This document shows, piece after piece, positions 1 to 9,804 of a stretch of 25,961 bases of DNA; position 1 is the stretch's first letter; every line of letters begins with the position of its first letter. Source of the DNA: an uncultured Clostridium sp. GTDB lineage: Bacteria; Bacillota; Clostridia; TANB77; CAG-508. Made by a program: the position numbers and the translations under genes. The notes beneath the pieces are model-generated. The model made no database searches. It was not told the DNA's origin and saw only the letters and a program-made list of their open reading frames with translations. The stretch is taken from NCBI GenBank assembly GCA_946495905.1, contig CAMMEP010000014.1, forward strand, positions 1 through 25,961. The letters are read 5' to 3'.

Positions 1-3
1 TAA

Positions 4-25
4 GCCTCACCTCCTTGTTGGAGGC
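4..25 (-). promoter_or_regulatory. Strong ribosome binding site inside a hairpin, leader of an off-window gene
   Basis: Read on the minus strand, AAGGAGGTG (8-16) ends about 7 bases before the window edge. It is preceded by its own complement: CCTCC (20-24 on the plus strand as GGAGG) can pair with GGAGG, and GCCTC can pair with GAGGC. The SD would thus be partly masked. From memory, this layout with a GCCTCC...GGAGGTG leader resembles those in front of small holin-like type I toxin genes in Firmicutes. The gene itself is not visible, so that identity is an inference. A 13-codon frame (7-48) also exists but has no convincing SD. Confidence 0.45.
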
Positions 26-62
26 AAACCACATCTGCTTATTCTCATTTCCTATATTAATT

Positions 63-91
63 AGTATAGTATATTTTTACTTTATTGTCTA
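63..91 (-). promoter_or_regulatory. Sigma-A-type promoter firing off the left edge
   Basis: On the minus strand TAGACA (86-91) and TATACT (63-68) are separated by exactly 17 bases. Transcription would run left through the SD hairpin at 4-25 and out of the window. It therefore drives a gene whose start codon lies beyond position 1. Confidence 0.65.
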
Positions 92-142
92 GCGAATAAA
101 ACAAATTTTTTACAATTTTTTCTGTAATCTCAATGAAAAATT

Positions 143-545
143 TTATAAACTAAAATTCATATATGATTTATCTATGTTATCTTGATTTATTCCTATGTAT
201 CTTAATGTAACTGATGGTGATGAATGATTAAAAATTTCTTGTGTAATTGTTAACCGTTGCTAAACTGACCTTTTTACCAAAATCTTGCCTATTTTGTAGA
301 TTATTAAATTTTTTTGAATTGTCATCTGCAACTACTGTGTATTTTCCTCTTTCTTTAATATTTGTTAAATAATCCTTAATAGTTTGTTCCTTTACATCTC
401 CTGTATTTGTGATATTACACTCATCTTTTAAATATCGTATAAATAATCTCAATGTCTGTTCATAACTCTTCATACTCTTTGGTGATAGCCCTTTATAATC
501 ACAATAATTCATAAAGTCATCTACTTCATAATCAATTTTCTCCAT
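143..545 (-). pseudogene. Tyrosine recombinase (phage-type integrase) relic with its core deleted
   Basis: This is a broken site-specific recombinase. The first frame (545 to 228, 105 residues, ATG preceded by GGAGG) looks like the N-terminal core-binding domain of tyrosine recombinases, with segments such as GLSPKSMKSYEQTLRLFIRYL. It stops soon after VNNYTR. In the next frame, from about 238 to 143, the DNA encodes a typical integrase C-terminus: EIFNHSSPSVTLRYIGI followed by about 14 residues and a stop. That stretch carries the H-S-S box and the Tyr of the RYIGI motif. The intervening region of about 150 residues, holding the catalytic Arg and the HxxR box, is absent. A single internal deletion with a frame change explains this. 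The relic lies beside a likely toxin leader, suggesting remains of an integrated element downstream of spo0A. It cannot be catalytically active. Confidence 0.75.
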
Positions 546-750
546 ACGAAAAAACCTCCAATTTTTTACTGATTAACATTTTAGATTAACCAATAAATCT
601 TGGAAGTTTATTGCTTTATTCAATTTTCATTTATCGCTTTGGTTGCTGATTTTTTACTTAACCTATAACTATTTTAATAGAGTTTATAGCCTTGTAGGCA
701 GATTACATAATTTTATGTGCTCTTACTCTTGCAATGTTTTTAAGTATATC

Positions 751-1569
751 CTATGCTGATTTTAGTTCAAGGCGTAGCTTATCAGCTATCATTGCTATAA
801 ACTCGCTGTTTGTTGGCTTTCCTTTGGCTGCGGATACGGTATAACCAAAGATATTTTCTACTACATCTTGTTTGCCTCTTCCCCACGCTACTTCAATTGC
901 GTGACGAATTGCTCTTTCGACTCTGCTAGGGGTTGTATGGTATTTTCCAGCTATATCTGGATATAATTGCTTTGTAATTTGATTTATCATGTCAATATCT
1001 GTTACTGCCATAATAATTGCTTCACGTAAATACTGATATCCTTTAATATGTGCTGGTACACCTACTTCATGAATGACATTCGTTACTAATGCTTCTAAAT
1101 TATCTTCTTTTTTCTGATTATTTGGGGATATATCTATATATTGTGTTCTTATTTCTTTACTTATAATATTAGATTTATTTTGTGATGGTTGGTAATATTT
1201 TAGCTCCTTTATTCTTTTTATTAAAATATTGATATCGAATGGTTTTACGATATAATATTGCGCCCCTAATTCAATGGCTTTTTGTGTGATTTTGTCTTGT
1301 CCTACTGCAGATAAAATGATGCATATAGGTCTTTTTTCTAAATCTGTAGTATTTAATTTTTCTAAAACACCTAATCCATCTAAATGTGGCATTATCACAT
1401 CTAATAATGCTATGTCTGGTTTACTTTCTAATATTTTGTCATAAGCTTCTTGTCCATCTCTCGCTACACCTACTACTTCTAGGTCTTCATCTTTTGATAA
1501 ATACGTTACTAACGTTTTTGCAAAGTCTTGATTGTCATCTGATACTAAAATCTTAATTTTTTCACTCAA
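751..1569 (-). CDS. spo0A: Sporulation transcription factor Spo0A
   Basis: This is the master response regulator that commits cells to sporulation. It is phosphorylated through a phosphorelay or by orphan kinases and binds 0A boxes (TGTCGAA). The N-terminal receiver domain (about 1-122) has the acidic pair D11/D12, phospho-acceptor D57 in LLDVIMP, S87 and K109 in the VKPF motif. After a variable linker (about 125-155) comes the Spo0A-specific DNA-binding domain, whose recognition helix contains HTTPSRVERAIRHAIEVAW (about 211-229). The length of 272 residues is normal for the family. The start is TTG, supported by AGGGGGAT eight to ten bases upstream; I see no better ATG. It has its own predicted sigma-A promoter (1621-1649). 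The usual upstream partner spoIVB is absent; a yigZ-like gene is there instead. All key residues are present. Confidence 0.97.
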   Translation of the reverse strand: MSEKIKILVSDDNQDFAKTLVTYLSKDEDLEVVGVARDGQEAYDKILESKPDIALLDVIMPHLDGLGVLEKLNTTDLEKRPICIILSAVGQDKITQKAIELGAQYYIVKPFDINILIKRIKELKYYQPSQNKSNIISKEIRTQYIDISPNNQKKEDNLEALVTNVIHEVGVPAHIKGYQYLREAIIMAVTDIDMINQITKQLYPDIAGKYHTTPSRVERAIRHAIEVAWGRGKQDVVENIFGYTVSAAKGKPTNSEFIAMIADKLRLELKSA

Positions 1570-1620
1570 TTTTCTATCCCCCTAATCTAAATTTAAAATT
1601 GTAAAATTTTTACAGTTCCG

Positions 1621-1649
1621 ATTATATATCTTTTTCCAATTTTTTACAA
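1621..1649 (-). promoter_or_regulatory. Predicted sigma-A promoter of spo0A
   Basis: On the minus strand TTGTAA (1644-1649) and a perfect TATAAT (1621-1626) are 17 bases apart, about 50 bases ahead of the TTG start. I saw no sigma-H-type site or 0A box in this intergenic stretch. Confidence 0.6.
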
Positions 1650-1668
1650 TAGTTTTAAGGAATTTTTT

Positions 1669-2298
1669 TTATTTTTTTATATTTTTCTTTTTTATTAATT
1701 TAAATTCAAGAATATCTATCGTTCTTTCTTCTTGTTTATCATTATTAAATAATCTTTCTTTTTCTTCCTCTGTTACTTCAATTTTACAAATTACATTTTC
1801 TTGATATTGCATCTCTACTATTTTTATTTTATTTTTATTACAATAATATTTAAATTTCTCCATTTCTGGATAGGATATTAAAATCTCTATCTCATATCCT
1901 TCTTCCTCTTCCACAATATTCGCCGCTTCGACTGCTTTAGCAGCCGCTTCTGTATATGCTCTTACTAATCCACCAGTTCCTAGAAGTATACCACCAAAAT
2001 ATCTTGTAACAATAACTATTACATTGCAAAGATTATTTTTCTCTAACACATTCAAAATGGGAGAACCTGCCGTTCCACTTGGTTCTCCGTCATCACTTTC
2101 CTTTTTTACGATGTTATATTCCTTCACAATATAGGCATAACAATTATGTCTAGCATCATAGTACTTCTTCTTGGTTTGCTTTATGATATTTTCCGCTTCT
2201 TCTACCTTTTCAATATGAAATATATTCGCAATAAATTTAGAACGCTTTTCTTCTACTTCTACCATTGCATTATTTTCTATTGTTTTTAATTTCTCCAT
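1669..2298 (-). CDS. YigZ/YvyE family protein (IMPACT N-terminal domain)
   Basis: This belongs to the conserved IMPACT/YigZ family, whose members are linked to translation and stress control; the exact biochemical role in bacteria is not settled. The family signatures are clear: YYDARHNCYAY near residue 46, SDDGEPSGTAGSPIL near 68, and VIVTRYFGGILLGTGGLVRAY near 95. A C-terminal ferredoxin-like domain follows (about 135-200), ending in a lysine-rich tail. The 209 residues match the usual family length. The ATG has an AAAGGA SD about nine bases upstream. It begins 15 bases after the stop of the flavoprotein gene, so the two are probably co-transcribed. Confidence 0.9.
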   Translation of the reverse strand: MEKLKTIENNAMVEVEEKRSKFIANIFHIEKVEEAENIIKQTKKKYYDARHNCYAYIVKEYNIVKKESDDGEPSGTAGSPILNVLEKNNLCNVIVIVTRYFGGILLGTGGLVRAYTEAAAKAVEAANIVEEEEGYEIEILISYPEMEKFKYYCNKNKIKIVEMQYQENVICKIEVTEEEKERLFNNDKQEERTIDILEFKLIKKKNIKK

Positions 2299-2313
2299 TC
2301 ACTTTATCCTTTC

Positions 2314-3663
<1,350 letters not shown>

Positions 3664-3738
3664 TCTTAACTATATTCCTTTCTTAAGTCACAGATTGGTT
3701 GAAAAAGAATTAAACTTTTGAGCAGTCAAAACAGGTTA

Positions 3739-3793
3739 TTACAATTCATATCTTAGTTTTTAGGGAAGACGTATATATAGCTGTGAATTGTAA
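3739..3793. repeat. Small palindromic element, copy A (TTACAATTCA termini)
   Basis: A 55-bp segment begins TTACAATTCA and ends TGAATTGTAA, a perfect 10-bp terminal inverted repeat. The same terminal sequence recurs at 13196-13383 and 25894-25944. The flanks AACAGGTTAT (left) and AACAGTTAT (right) overlap the element ends and could be a decayed target duplication. It lies in the intergenic region upstream of the flavoprotein gene. Confidence 0.6.
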
Positions 3794-3808
3794 CAGTTAT
3801 TTTTCAAA

Positions 3809-5059
3809 CTACTCCATATTCTGTATTGCTTTCAATACCCCTAATTTTCCATACTCATAGGTAAGTCCTCCTTGCATAAATGCTGTATATGGAAGTCTTA
3901 TTGGACCGTCACACGAAAGCTCTATTGATGAGCCTTGTGTAAATGCTCCTGCTGCCATTATAACTTGATCTGTATAACCAGGCATATCCCAAGGCTCTGG
4001 AACCACATTGGAATCTATTGGTGAACCCATTTGTATTCCTTGACAATATTTAATAAGCTTATCTTTATCATTAAAATTAATTGTTTGAACTATATCGGCT
4101 CTTTGCTCATTGTACTTTGGTTCTACATCATAGCCCAATCTTTCTAGCATTCTACTTGCAAATACTGCAGTTTTTAAGCTACTTGCTACAACAGATGGTG
4201 CCATAAATAGCCCCTGTAAAATTGATTTTGTAATGCCAAGTGATGGTCCTACTTCTTTTCCTTCTCCTGGAACAGTTAGTCTTTCCGCTGCTAGTTTTAT
4301 TAAATCTTTTCTTCCTGCTATATACGCTCCGTTCGGTGCAATACCTCCACCAAGATTTTTTATAAGTGAACCTACTATTATGTCCGCTCCTACTTCTAGT
4401 GGCTCTTTTTCAGTTACAAATTCGCAATAACAATTATCAATCATTATTATTACATCTTTATCAAATTTCCTTATATATTCTATTACTTTCTCTAATTTAT
4501 CTATTGTAATGCTTTTCCTTGTGCTATATCCTTTAGAACGCTGAATTTCTATTACTTTTACTTTGTCTGCTTTTAATATATTTTCAATTGCTTCATAATC
4601 GAATTCATCATTCACTAACTCAATTTTTTCAAAATTAATTCCATAAGATTTCAAAGAACTTTGATTATCTGTTATCCCTATTACTTCATCCAAAGTATCG
4701 TATGGTTTTCCAGTAATACTTAAAAGAGTATCTCCTGGTCTTAAGAATGCAAATAGCGCAACAGTTAACGCATGTGTTCCAGAAATGAATTGTCCTCTTA
4801 CTAAGCTATCCTCTGCTCCTAATACTTCTGCAAATACTTTTTCACAAGTATCTCTTCCAATATCGCCATACCCATAACCTGTTGTTTGATTAAAATGCAT
4901 GTCAGAAATATTATTATTTTGAAATGCTTTTAATACCTTTAAAGAATTATATTCACATACTTCTTCGATTTTTTCAAATACTGGTCTAATTTCTTTTTCT
5001 ACATCTTTTGCTAACTCTGCAATTTTATCATCTATTTCAAACTCTTTATATTGATTCAT
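3809..5059 (-). CDS. Methionine gamma-lyase-like PLP enzyme (aluminium-resistance protein family)
   Basis: This is a fold-type I PLP-dependent enzyme of the family often labelled methionine gamma-lyase family or aluminium resistance protein. It is presumed to act on a sulfur amino acid or similar substrate in the cytosol, but this is not proven. Numbered from the chosen start (416 residues), the likely Schiff-base lysine is K234 in GSLIKNLGGG. The PLP-ring aspartate lies in MIDNCYCEF near 208. QFISGTHALTVALFAFLRPGD near 90 forms the cofactor-phosphate region. The open frame extends to a TTG at 5089, and an ATG at 5071 abuts the SD directly. I prefer the ATG at 5059, about 12 bases after AGAAAGGA. 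It stands alone between two intergenic regions. Confidence 0.88.
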   Translation of the reverse strand: MNQYKEFEIDDKIAELAKDVEKEIRPVFEKIEEVCEYNSLKVLKAFQNNNISDMHFNQTTGYGYGDIGRDTCEKVFAEVLGAEDSLVRGQFISGTHALTVALFAFLRPGDTLLSITGKPYDTLDEVIGITDNQSSLKSYGINFEKIELVNDEFDYEAIENILKADKVKVIEIQRSKGYSTRKSITIDKLEKVIEYIRKFDKDVIIMIDNCYCEFVTEKEPLEVGADIIVGSLIKNLGGGIAPNGAYIAGRKDLIKLAAERLTVPGEGKEVGPSLGITKSILQGLFMAPSVVASSLKTAVFASRMLERLGYDVEPKYNEQRADIVQTINFNDKDKLIKYCQGIQMGSPIDSNVVPEPWDMPGYTDQVIMAAGAFTQGSSIELSCDGPIRLPYTAFMQGGLTYEYGKLGVLKAIQNME

Positions 5060-5138
5060 TTTAATTTTCATTCCTTTCTCTAACCCCAATTTTAGTTTAA
5101 AAGACTTTACTATAAACTAAGATTGAAAATACATATCT

Positions 5139-5167
5139 ATTTTAACATATTTTGTAAAGAATGTGTA
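5139..5167 (-). promoter_or_regulatory. Possible extended -10 promoter of the PLP-enzyme gene
   Basis: On the minus strand TACACA (5162-5167) is followed after 17 bases by TAAAAT (5139-5144), the latter preceded by TG at the extended -10 position. The -35 match is weak. Confidence 0.35.
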
Positions 5168-5188
5168 CTATTTCCTGTATTTTATCTC

Positions 5189-5216
5189 AAAAGAGGATGC
5201 AAGCGCATCCTCTTTT
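5189..5216 (-). terminator. Rho-independent terminator of the WG-repeat gene
   Basis: AAAAGAGGATGC, loop AAGC, then GCATCCTCTTTT forms a perfect 12-bp stem that starts at the stop codon of the WG-repeat gene. It is symmetric and would work on either strand. Confidence 0.8.
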
Positions 5217-6967
5217 TACTCCTCATTTATTACTGCATCCGTATAATAATCATTGCCATACCATTCATCTGCTTTATAATATTTACCAATAAAGGTTGGG
5301 CTAATATTATCTAATTCATAAATTGGTTCTTGCACTATTTCTCCATTTTCGTTTATTACTCCCCATTTGCCATCTACTTTTATTCCTGCAAATCCATAGC
5401 TATTAAACTCTGTTACCATGTCATACTCATTTTGTACTACCAAGTTTCCATCTTTATCTGCAAATCCCCATTTATCATTTATCTTCTTAGCATAAAGTTT
5501 ATTGTCTGGGAATAATTCTTGTGCTGTTAGTTCGTTTCCTGAATAATTAAAATATCTATTTTCTGTTTCCGAATATAAACGAACATAATTATCTTTTACT
5601 TCAATAGAAGCATTGTCCATCGTCGCTACTATTTCCATATTGCTATTAATTAGACTGATGGTATTAGTAGAAGATATATTTGCTTGTAATAAACCTGTAT
5701 TATCTAATTTAAAAATACTACTGTATTTTAAATCTACCAAAGATTTTCCTGTCAAGTCCACAATTCCATTATTATTATAGTTTGCTACTATAAAATAATT
5801 ATTGTCTAATTCTTCTATATACGTATAATTCTTATCAATAATAATATTTCCGCTATTATCAATTATTTTATATATTTCATCTTCTCCATAAACAATGCTA
5901 TGCTCTCCATCTTTGGTAGGCATTTTCGAAATATATCCATCCGTCATTTCATTGCCATTCAAGTCTAGTACTTTTTCCGTTTCTTCTTCTGTTACATTAA
6001 TATATACTCCCCCAAAAGTAAGATTCGTATATTTAGTATCTATTTTTATATTTCCATCTCTATCTGCAATTCCTTGCTTTCCATTTCTTTGAATAACAAA
6101 TACATCATTATAGGAATTATACGTTATATTTTCATACTCATGATTTAATATTATCTTCTTATTTCTTAATAGCCCTGCCTGACCATCTTTATAAGCAATA
6201 AGATAAATAGCATTGTCCTCTTCCATCTCTGTTACTCTTGCTAATTCTGTATATTCTGCATCTAAAATAATATCTCCTTGATAATCGATATAGCCATAGC
6301 GATATCCATTTTCTCCTCTTTTACATACGATAAATCCAGTTCTTTCATATTTGGTATCCACATTATAATAATTATCTACCGTAATACTATCATATTCTAC
6401 TTTAATTACTTGCATACCATTAATATTGATAACCCCTACTTTTCCATCTTGCTCTACTAATAGCATACCTTCTTTATAATTTACTGCTGAAATATCATCA
6501 TAGACTGGATCTGTTATTTCTTTTCCATCCATACTAATTAAGCCATATTTTCCATCTTTAAGATATTTTAATACTGTTTTTTCAAAAGGGATTCCATCTG
6601 CTGTTGTTTCTGTTGGAATTGCCTGTACATTATCGTATCCGGTAATTATTTGCTCTTTTTTATCATTTAATACTTTTGTTTGATATTGCTTCGTTTCTGT
6701 ATTATAATCCGACATACAAATAAATACTGGTTTTGATGGGTTTGGTATCTGTATTACATCATAAGTTGGCTCTATTACTACATTTCCATTACCATCAATT
6801 ACTCCATATCTGTTATCAACATTTATGGTATTGTATTCTCTCTGTGTAACTACTTCTATGTCATAAACATATTTTGCTCTCTTTCTAAAATACATGGTTA
6901 ATGTTACAGCAATTGCTATAACTACTATTAATACTACTACTAAAATTATTATTTTCTTTTTCTTCAT
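5216..6967 (-). CDS. Membrane-anchored WG-repeat protein
   Basis: This is a 583-residue protein of unknown function made of WG (KWG-type) beta repeats. Residues about 5-27 form one hydrophobic segment after MKKKK, followed by RKR, so the protein is probably anchored with the repeats outside. Repeats of the form (K/R)xGxxxxxGxxxxxxxYD are visible: RYGVIDGNGNVVIEPTYD near 53, KYGLISMDGKEITDPVYD, KVGVININGMQVIKVEYD, RYGYIDYQGDIILDAEY, KQGIADRDGNIKIDTKY, KWGFADKDGNLVVQNEYD and KWGVINENGEIVQEPIYE near the end. Several middle repeats have lost the W. Such repeats usually mediate binding; no catalytic motif is seen. The gene starts 18 bases after the HlyC-type gene stop, implying one transcript, and ends in a strong terminator. 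Confidence 0.88.
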   Translation of the reverse strand: MKKKKIIILVVVLIVVIAIAVTLTMYFRKRAKYVYDIEVVTQREYNTINVDNRYGVIDGNGNVVIEPTYDVIQIPNPSKPVFICMSDYNTETKQYQTKVLNDKKEQIITGYDNVQAIPTETTADGIPFEKTVLKYLKDGKYGLISMDGKEITDPVYDDISAVNYKEGMLLVEQDGKVGVININGMQVIKVEYDSITVDNYYNVDTKYERTGFIVCKRGENGYRYGYIDYQGDIILDAEYTELARVTEMEEDNAIYLIAYKDGQAGLLRNKKIILNHEYENITYNSYNDVFVIQRNGKQGIADRDGNIKIDTKYTNLTFGGVYINVTEEETEKVLDLNGNEMTDGYISKMPTKDGEHSIVYGEDEIYKIIDNSGNIIIDKNYTYIEELDNNYFIVANYNNNGIVDLTGKSLVDLKYSSIFKLDNTGLLQANISSTNTISLINSNMEIVATMDNASIEVKDNYVRLYSETENRYFNYSGNELTAQELFPDNKLYAKKINDKWGFADKDGNLVVQNEYDMVTEFNSYGFAGIKVDGKWGVINENGEIVQEPIYELDNISPTFIGKYYKADEWYGNDYYTDAVINEE

Positions 6968-6985
6968 CCAACTTCTCTCCTTTAT

Positions 6986-8311
6986 CTATTCTTTTTCCCC
7001 TCGTTTTTCTTCCTTTTCCTCCATATTCCTGCAAACCTTAACATATTTAATTCTCTTGTCTTCAATTTCTTCTACTTTATAAGTTAATTTTTCATCTTCT
7101 ATGACAGGATGTTCATTTTCATCTGGTATTCTTCCTAGTCTATCAATCAGATATCCTGATAGTGTTTCGTAATCTCCTTCTGGTATTTCTATCCCCAAAA
7201 TTTTCTTTAAGTCATAAGAAGTAATTGTTCCGCTTAATATATATGTATTATCATCTATCTTTTTTACATCTAATTCCTCGTCATCATATTCATCAAATAT
7301 GTTTCCAACCAGTTCTTCAATAATATCTTCCATTGTGATTAAGCCAGCTGTTCCACCATATTCGTCAATTGCAATTGCCATTTGCACTTTATTTTGCTGC
7401 ATTTCTTTAAAGAGTTCATCAATGTCTTTCGATTCTGGAACAAAATATGGTTCTCGCATTAAATCTTTGATATTTATTTTTTTATTATCCTTTAAAGGTT
7501 TTAAAATATCTTTTACAAATAAAATTCCCTTAATATCATCTATATCTTCATCATATACTGGAATTCTACTGTATTTAAACTCATCAATTTCCTCTAATAA
7601 TTCGCTTAAATCATCTTTAATATCAATTGCATACATTTCTGTTCTTGGAGTCATTACTTCAGAAACGATAATATCATTAAATTCAAAAACATTGTTTAAT
7701 AACAGTTTTTCTCCTCTTTCGATGGTTCCCTTTTCTTCTCCCTCATCAATCATCATTCGGATTTCTTCTTCGGTAACCACTTCCTCTTCTGCTTCTCCTA
7801 CTCCAAATATTTTAGATACCATATTGGTAGAAGCTGTTAATAATTTTACAAATGGAGCTGTTATTACCGATATTCCTCGAATAACCCCAATCGTCGCATA
7901 CGATATTTTTTCATAATATTTCATTGCCAATCGTTTTGGCACCAATTCTCCAAAAACTAAGGTGAAGAAAGATAGAATAATGGTAATAATAACGATGGAA
8001 ATTGCTCTCCATACTTCCAAGCTAATGAATGGCATCCAGGTATTTAAAACCGGTGCTAATTTGTCGGCAAATGCATCAGATGCAAACGCACTCGATAAAA
8101 ATCCTGCCAGTGTAATTCCTATCTGTATAGTTGCTAAAAATTTGCTAGGAGACTTTAACATTTTTAGAATTTGTTTTGCTTTTTTATTGCCTCCTTTGGC
8201 ATCTCTTTCTATTTTTGAATCATTTAAAGATATAAATGCTATCTCTGTTGCTGCAAAATAAGCATTTAGCAGAATTAAAATTACTAAAACTAGAATTTGT
8301 CCTATCATCAA
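6986..8311 (-). CDS. CNNM/HlyC-CorC-type membrane protein with CBS pair
   Basis: This is a DUF21 (CNNM)-CBS-CBS-CorC/HlyC protein, often mislabelled hemolysin. Relatives are linked to magnesium or other divalent-cation export, with the CBS pair sensing nucleotide. The first 160 residues hold the transmembrane domain (ILVLVILILLNAYFAATEIA at the start, ATIQIGITLAGFLSSAFA, and a third hydrophobic block near 105-130). The CBS pair starts at VSEVMTPRTEMYAID (about 210) and includes YGGTAGLITMEDIIEELVG near 315. The C-terminal domain spans roughly 345-425 and ends in an acidic/basic tail. The 441 residues are normal for the family. The ATG has AGAGAGG ten bases upstream. A good promoter precedes it (8376-8404). 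Confidence 0.92.
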   Translation of the reverse strand: MMIGQILVLVILILLNAYFAATEIAFISLNDSKIERDAKGGNKKAKQILKMLKSPSKFLATIQIGITLAGFLSSAFASDAFADKLAPVLNTWMPFISLEVWRAISIVIITIILSFFTLVFGELVPKRLAMKYYEKISYATIGVIRGISVITAPFVKLLTASTNMVSKIFGVGEAEEEVVTEEEIRMMIDEGEEKGTIERGEKLLLNNVFEFNDIIVSEVMTPRTEMYAIDIKDDLSELLEEIDEFKYSRIPVYDEDIDDIKGILFVKDILKPLKDNKKINIKDLMREPYFVPESKDIDELFKEMQQNKVQMAIAIDEYGGTAGLITMEDIIEELVGNIFDEYDDEELDVKKIDDNTYILSGTITSYDLKKILGIEIPEGDYETLSGYLIDRLGRIPDENEHPVIEDEKLTYKVEEIEDKRIKYVKVCRNMEEKEEKRGEKE

Positions 8312-8375
8312 AAATTTTCCTCTCTTTTTTAACTGGATATATTATACACTATTTTTTTATTTTTTTACATATATA

Positions 8376-8404
8376 ATGATAATTTATTTATATTTTGATG
8401 TCAA
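8376..8404 (-). promoter_or_regulatory. Sigma-A promoter of the HlyC-type gene, overlapping a terminator arm
   Basis: On the minus strand a perfect TTGACA (8399-8404) and TATCAT (8376-8381) are 17 bases apart. The first bases of the -35 box are the last bases of the palindrome at 8400-8457, so termination of the upstream unit and initiation of this one share sequence. Confidence 0.65.
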
Positions 8405-8457
8405 TAAAAAATATCTTAAATCTATTTTTATTTAGATTCAAGATATTTTTTATTGAC
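8400..8457 (-). terminator. Long AT-rich palindrome, likely terminator of the sortase/adhesin unit
   Basis: GTCAATAAAAAATATCTT at 8400-8417 pairs perfectly (18 bp) with 8440-8457. Inside, AATCTA and TAGATT extend the stem after one mismatch. It follows the adhesin stop codon by about 45 bases. The U-rich arm would serve as terminator in either direction. Confidence 0.65.
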
Positions 8458-8500
8458 TAGCAACATCTATTAATTATAAATAGTTTGACGAACTAATTTC

Positions 8501-9775
8501 TTAAAAACCTGTTCTTGGTAAATTTACCACTTTTTCTCCTGTTACTCTTGTTTCTTCATCTTCTACTTGTTTTTCCTCATCTTCTGGCTTTTTGTAATTA
8601 TTTACATATACTGTATGTTTCTGATTTAGCTCAACAGTAATTTCTATCTGTAAGTCAAACATATTATAACCATTTGGAGACCTTACCTCTTGGATATAGT
8701 ATTTTCCAGGCATTATATTTTCTACTGTTGCAATTCCTTCTTCATTTGTTGTTACATCGGAATATACAATATTTTTATTTTCATCTAAAATATTAAATTT
8801 TGCATTTTTTAATGGTTCTTCTGTTTCTGCATCTTGTTTAATGATTTCAATATTTGTAGTATTCGGAAAATATTTTACTTTTGTTTTAGTATTCTCAAAT
8901 TCATAATCTCCTCCTACTAAGGCATAACTTTGCATCGAGCTATCTGGTGATTTTCCATACAAAATTGGTTTTGTTTTTGCATCAGTCGTAACTTCTAGTT
9001 CGAATTCTCCTTCTTTTTCTAATTTAGAAATAGGTATTAATATTTTAAAATTTTCTCTGGCTTTAAATGTGCTCTTTTCGTTATTCGCTTCGTCTGTTAT
9101 CTTTATACCTTCTATTTCCGCATTATTTAATTTTACAGTATATTCTGTGCTTTCCGTATTATTCCTTACCAAAAAAGTTTTGCTTGCATATTCTTTATCT
9201 ATGGAATCCATAACCCATTCATCTACTACAGTTTCAATATTTACATCACTAATTGGTTTTGTACTATTTGAGTTTCTAGCAGCTTTTGCTATGTTAATTG
9301 CTGCATTTAAAACTCTTGTTCCTTGTGCGTCCATTCCCTCAAAATCATCCCAATCATAATTATACATCATATCATATACTGCCATTTTAGTTGCTGCAAA
9401 TGCTTCTATATCACTATTACAACCTAATTCTTTTGCAGTTTTATATGGATAGCCATTTGTTACTGCTCTCCATATTTTATTATCTGTTACTAATCCATCT
9501 ATTTTTACCGTATATTCCACATCTTCCGTTACTCCTGGTAAGTTCCTATTTAAACAATATGCTGGATATTCTATTCCATCTTTTTCATATACCACAAATT
9601 CAACTCCTACAACAATACTTCCTTGATATCTTAAGCAAACTAGTTCTCCTTTGGAATATAAATCCGCTTCATCTACTATAAAAGTAGCTGCATTTGATTT
9701 ATTTTGAAATATACCCATTGTTGTAATTATTGTAATTAAAACTAATATAATTGATACTATTTTCTTTGTTTTCAT
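8501..9775 (-). CDS. Thioester-domain surface adhesin with SpaA/Cna-B-like domain and terminal LPRTG
   Basis: This is a secreted surface protein of 424 residues. Residues 1-29 are a signal peptide (KTKK, hydrophobic 6-21, cleavage near SNAA). Residues about 45-295 look like a Cys-Gln thioester domain, used by Gram-positive adhesins to bond covalently to host or other amines. C74 in YPAYCLN fits the first motif, and Q282 in MQSYALVG is the candidate partner. The third motif, usually TQxxxW, reads TKMAVY (129-134) here. Residues about 305-393 form a SpaA/prealbumin-like Ig domain with candidate isopeptide residues K313, E363 and N392. The protein ends LPRTGF, so the sortase motif is present but the usual hydrophobic segment and basic tail are missing. 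It lies directly downstream of a sortase gene. ATG with AGAAAGGATGATG upstream. Confidence 0.85.
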   Translation of the reverse strand: MKTKKIVSIILVLITIITTMGIFQNKSNAATFIVDEADLYSKGELVCLRYQGSIVVGVEFVVYEKDGIEYPAYCLNRNLPGVTEDVEYTVKIDGLVTDNKIWRAVTNGYPYKTAKELGCNSDIEAFAATKMAVYDMMYNYDWDDFEGMDAQGTRVLNAAINIAKAARNSNSTKPISDVNIETVVDEWVMDSIDKEYASKTFLVRNNTESTEYTVKLNNAEIEGIKITDEANNEKSTFKARENFKILIPISKLEKEGEFELEVTTDAKTKPILYGKSPDSSMQSYALVGGDYEFENTKTKVKYFPNTTNIEIIKQDAETEEPLKNAKFNILDENKNIVYSDVTTNEEGIATVENIMPGKYYIQEVRSPNGYNMFDLQIEITVELNQKHTVYVNNYKKPEDEEKQVEDEETRVTGEKVVNLPRTGF

Positions 9776-9804
9776 CTTTCATCATCCTTTCTAATTTTTT
9801 TAAC

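Noticed and set aside
7..48. A 13-codon minus-strand ORF at the left edge
   Set aside because: Its SD is only about two bases from the ATG, and its sequence is explained by the SD hairpin of the off-window gene.
661..750. Possible terminator after spo0A
   Set aside because: Only short stems such as ACATAA/TTATGT and GCCT/AGGC are present, none with a T-tract.
7299..7916. A 205-codon plus-strand frame inside the HlyC-type gene
   Set aside because: It is the antisense shadow of a clear CNNM/CBS coding sequence; its translation is Ser/Ile-rich with no family features.
8486..8492. TGACGAA, a Spo0A-box-like heptamer after the adhesin stop
   Set aside because: It is a single site, far from any promoter I can define; chance occurrence is likely.
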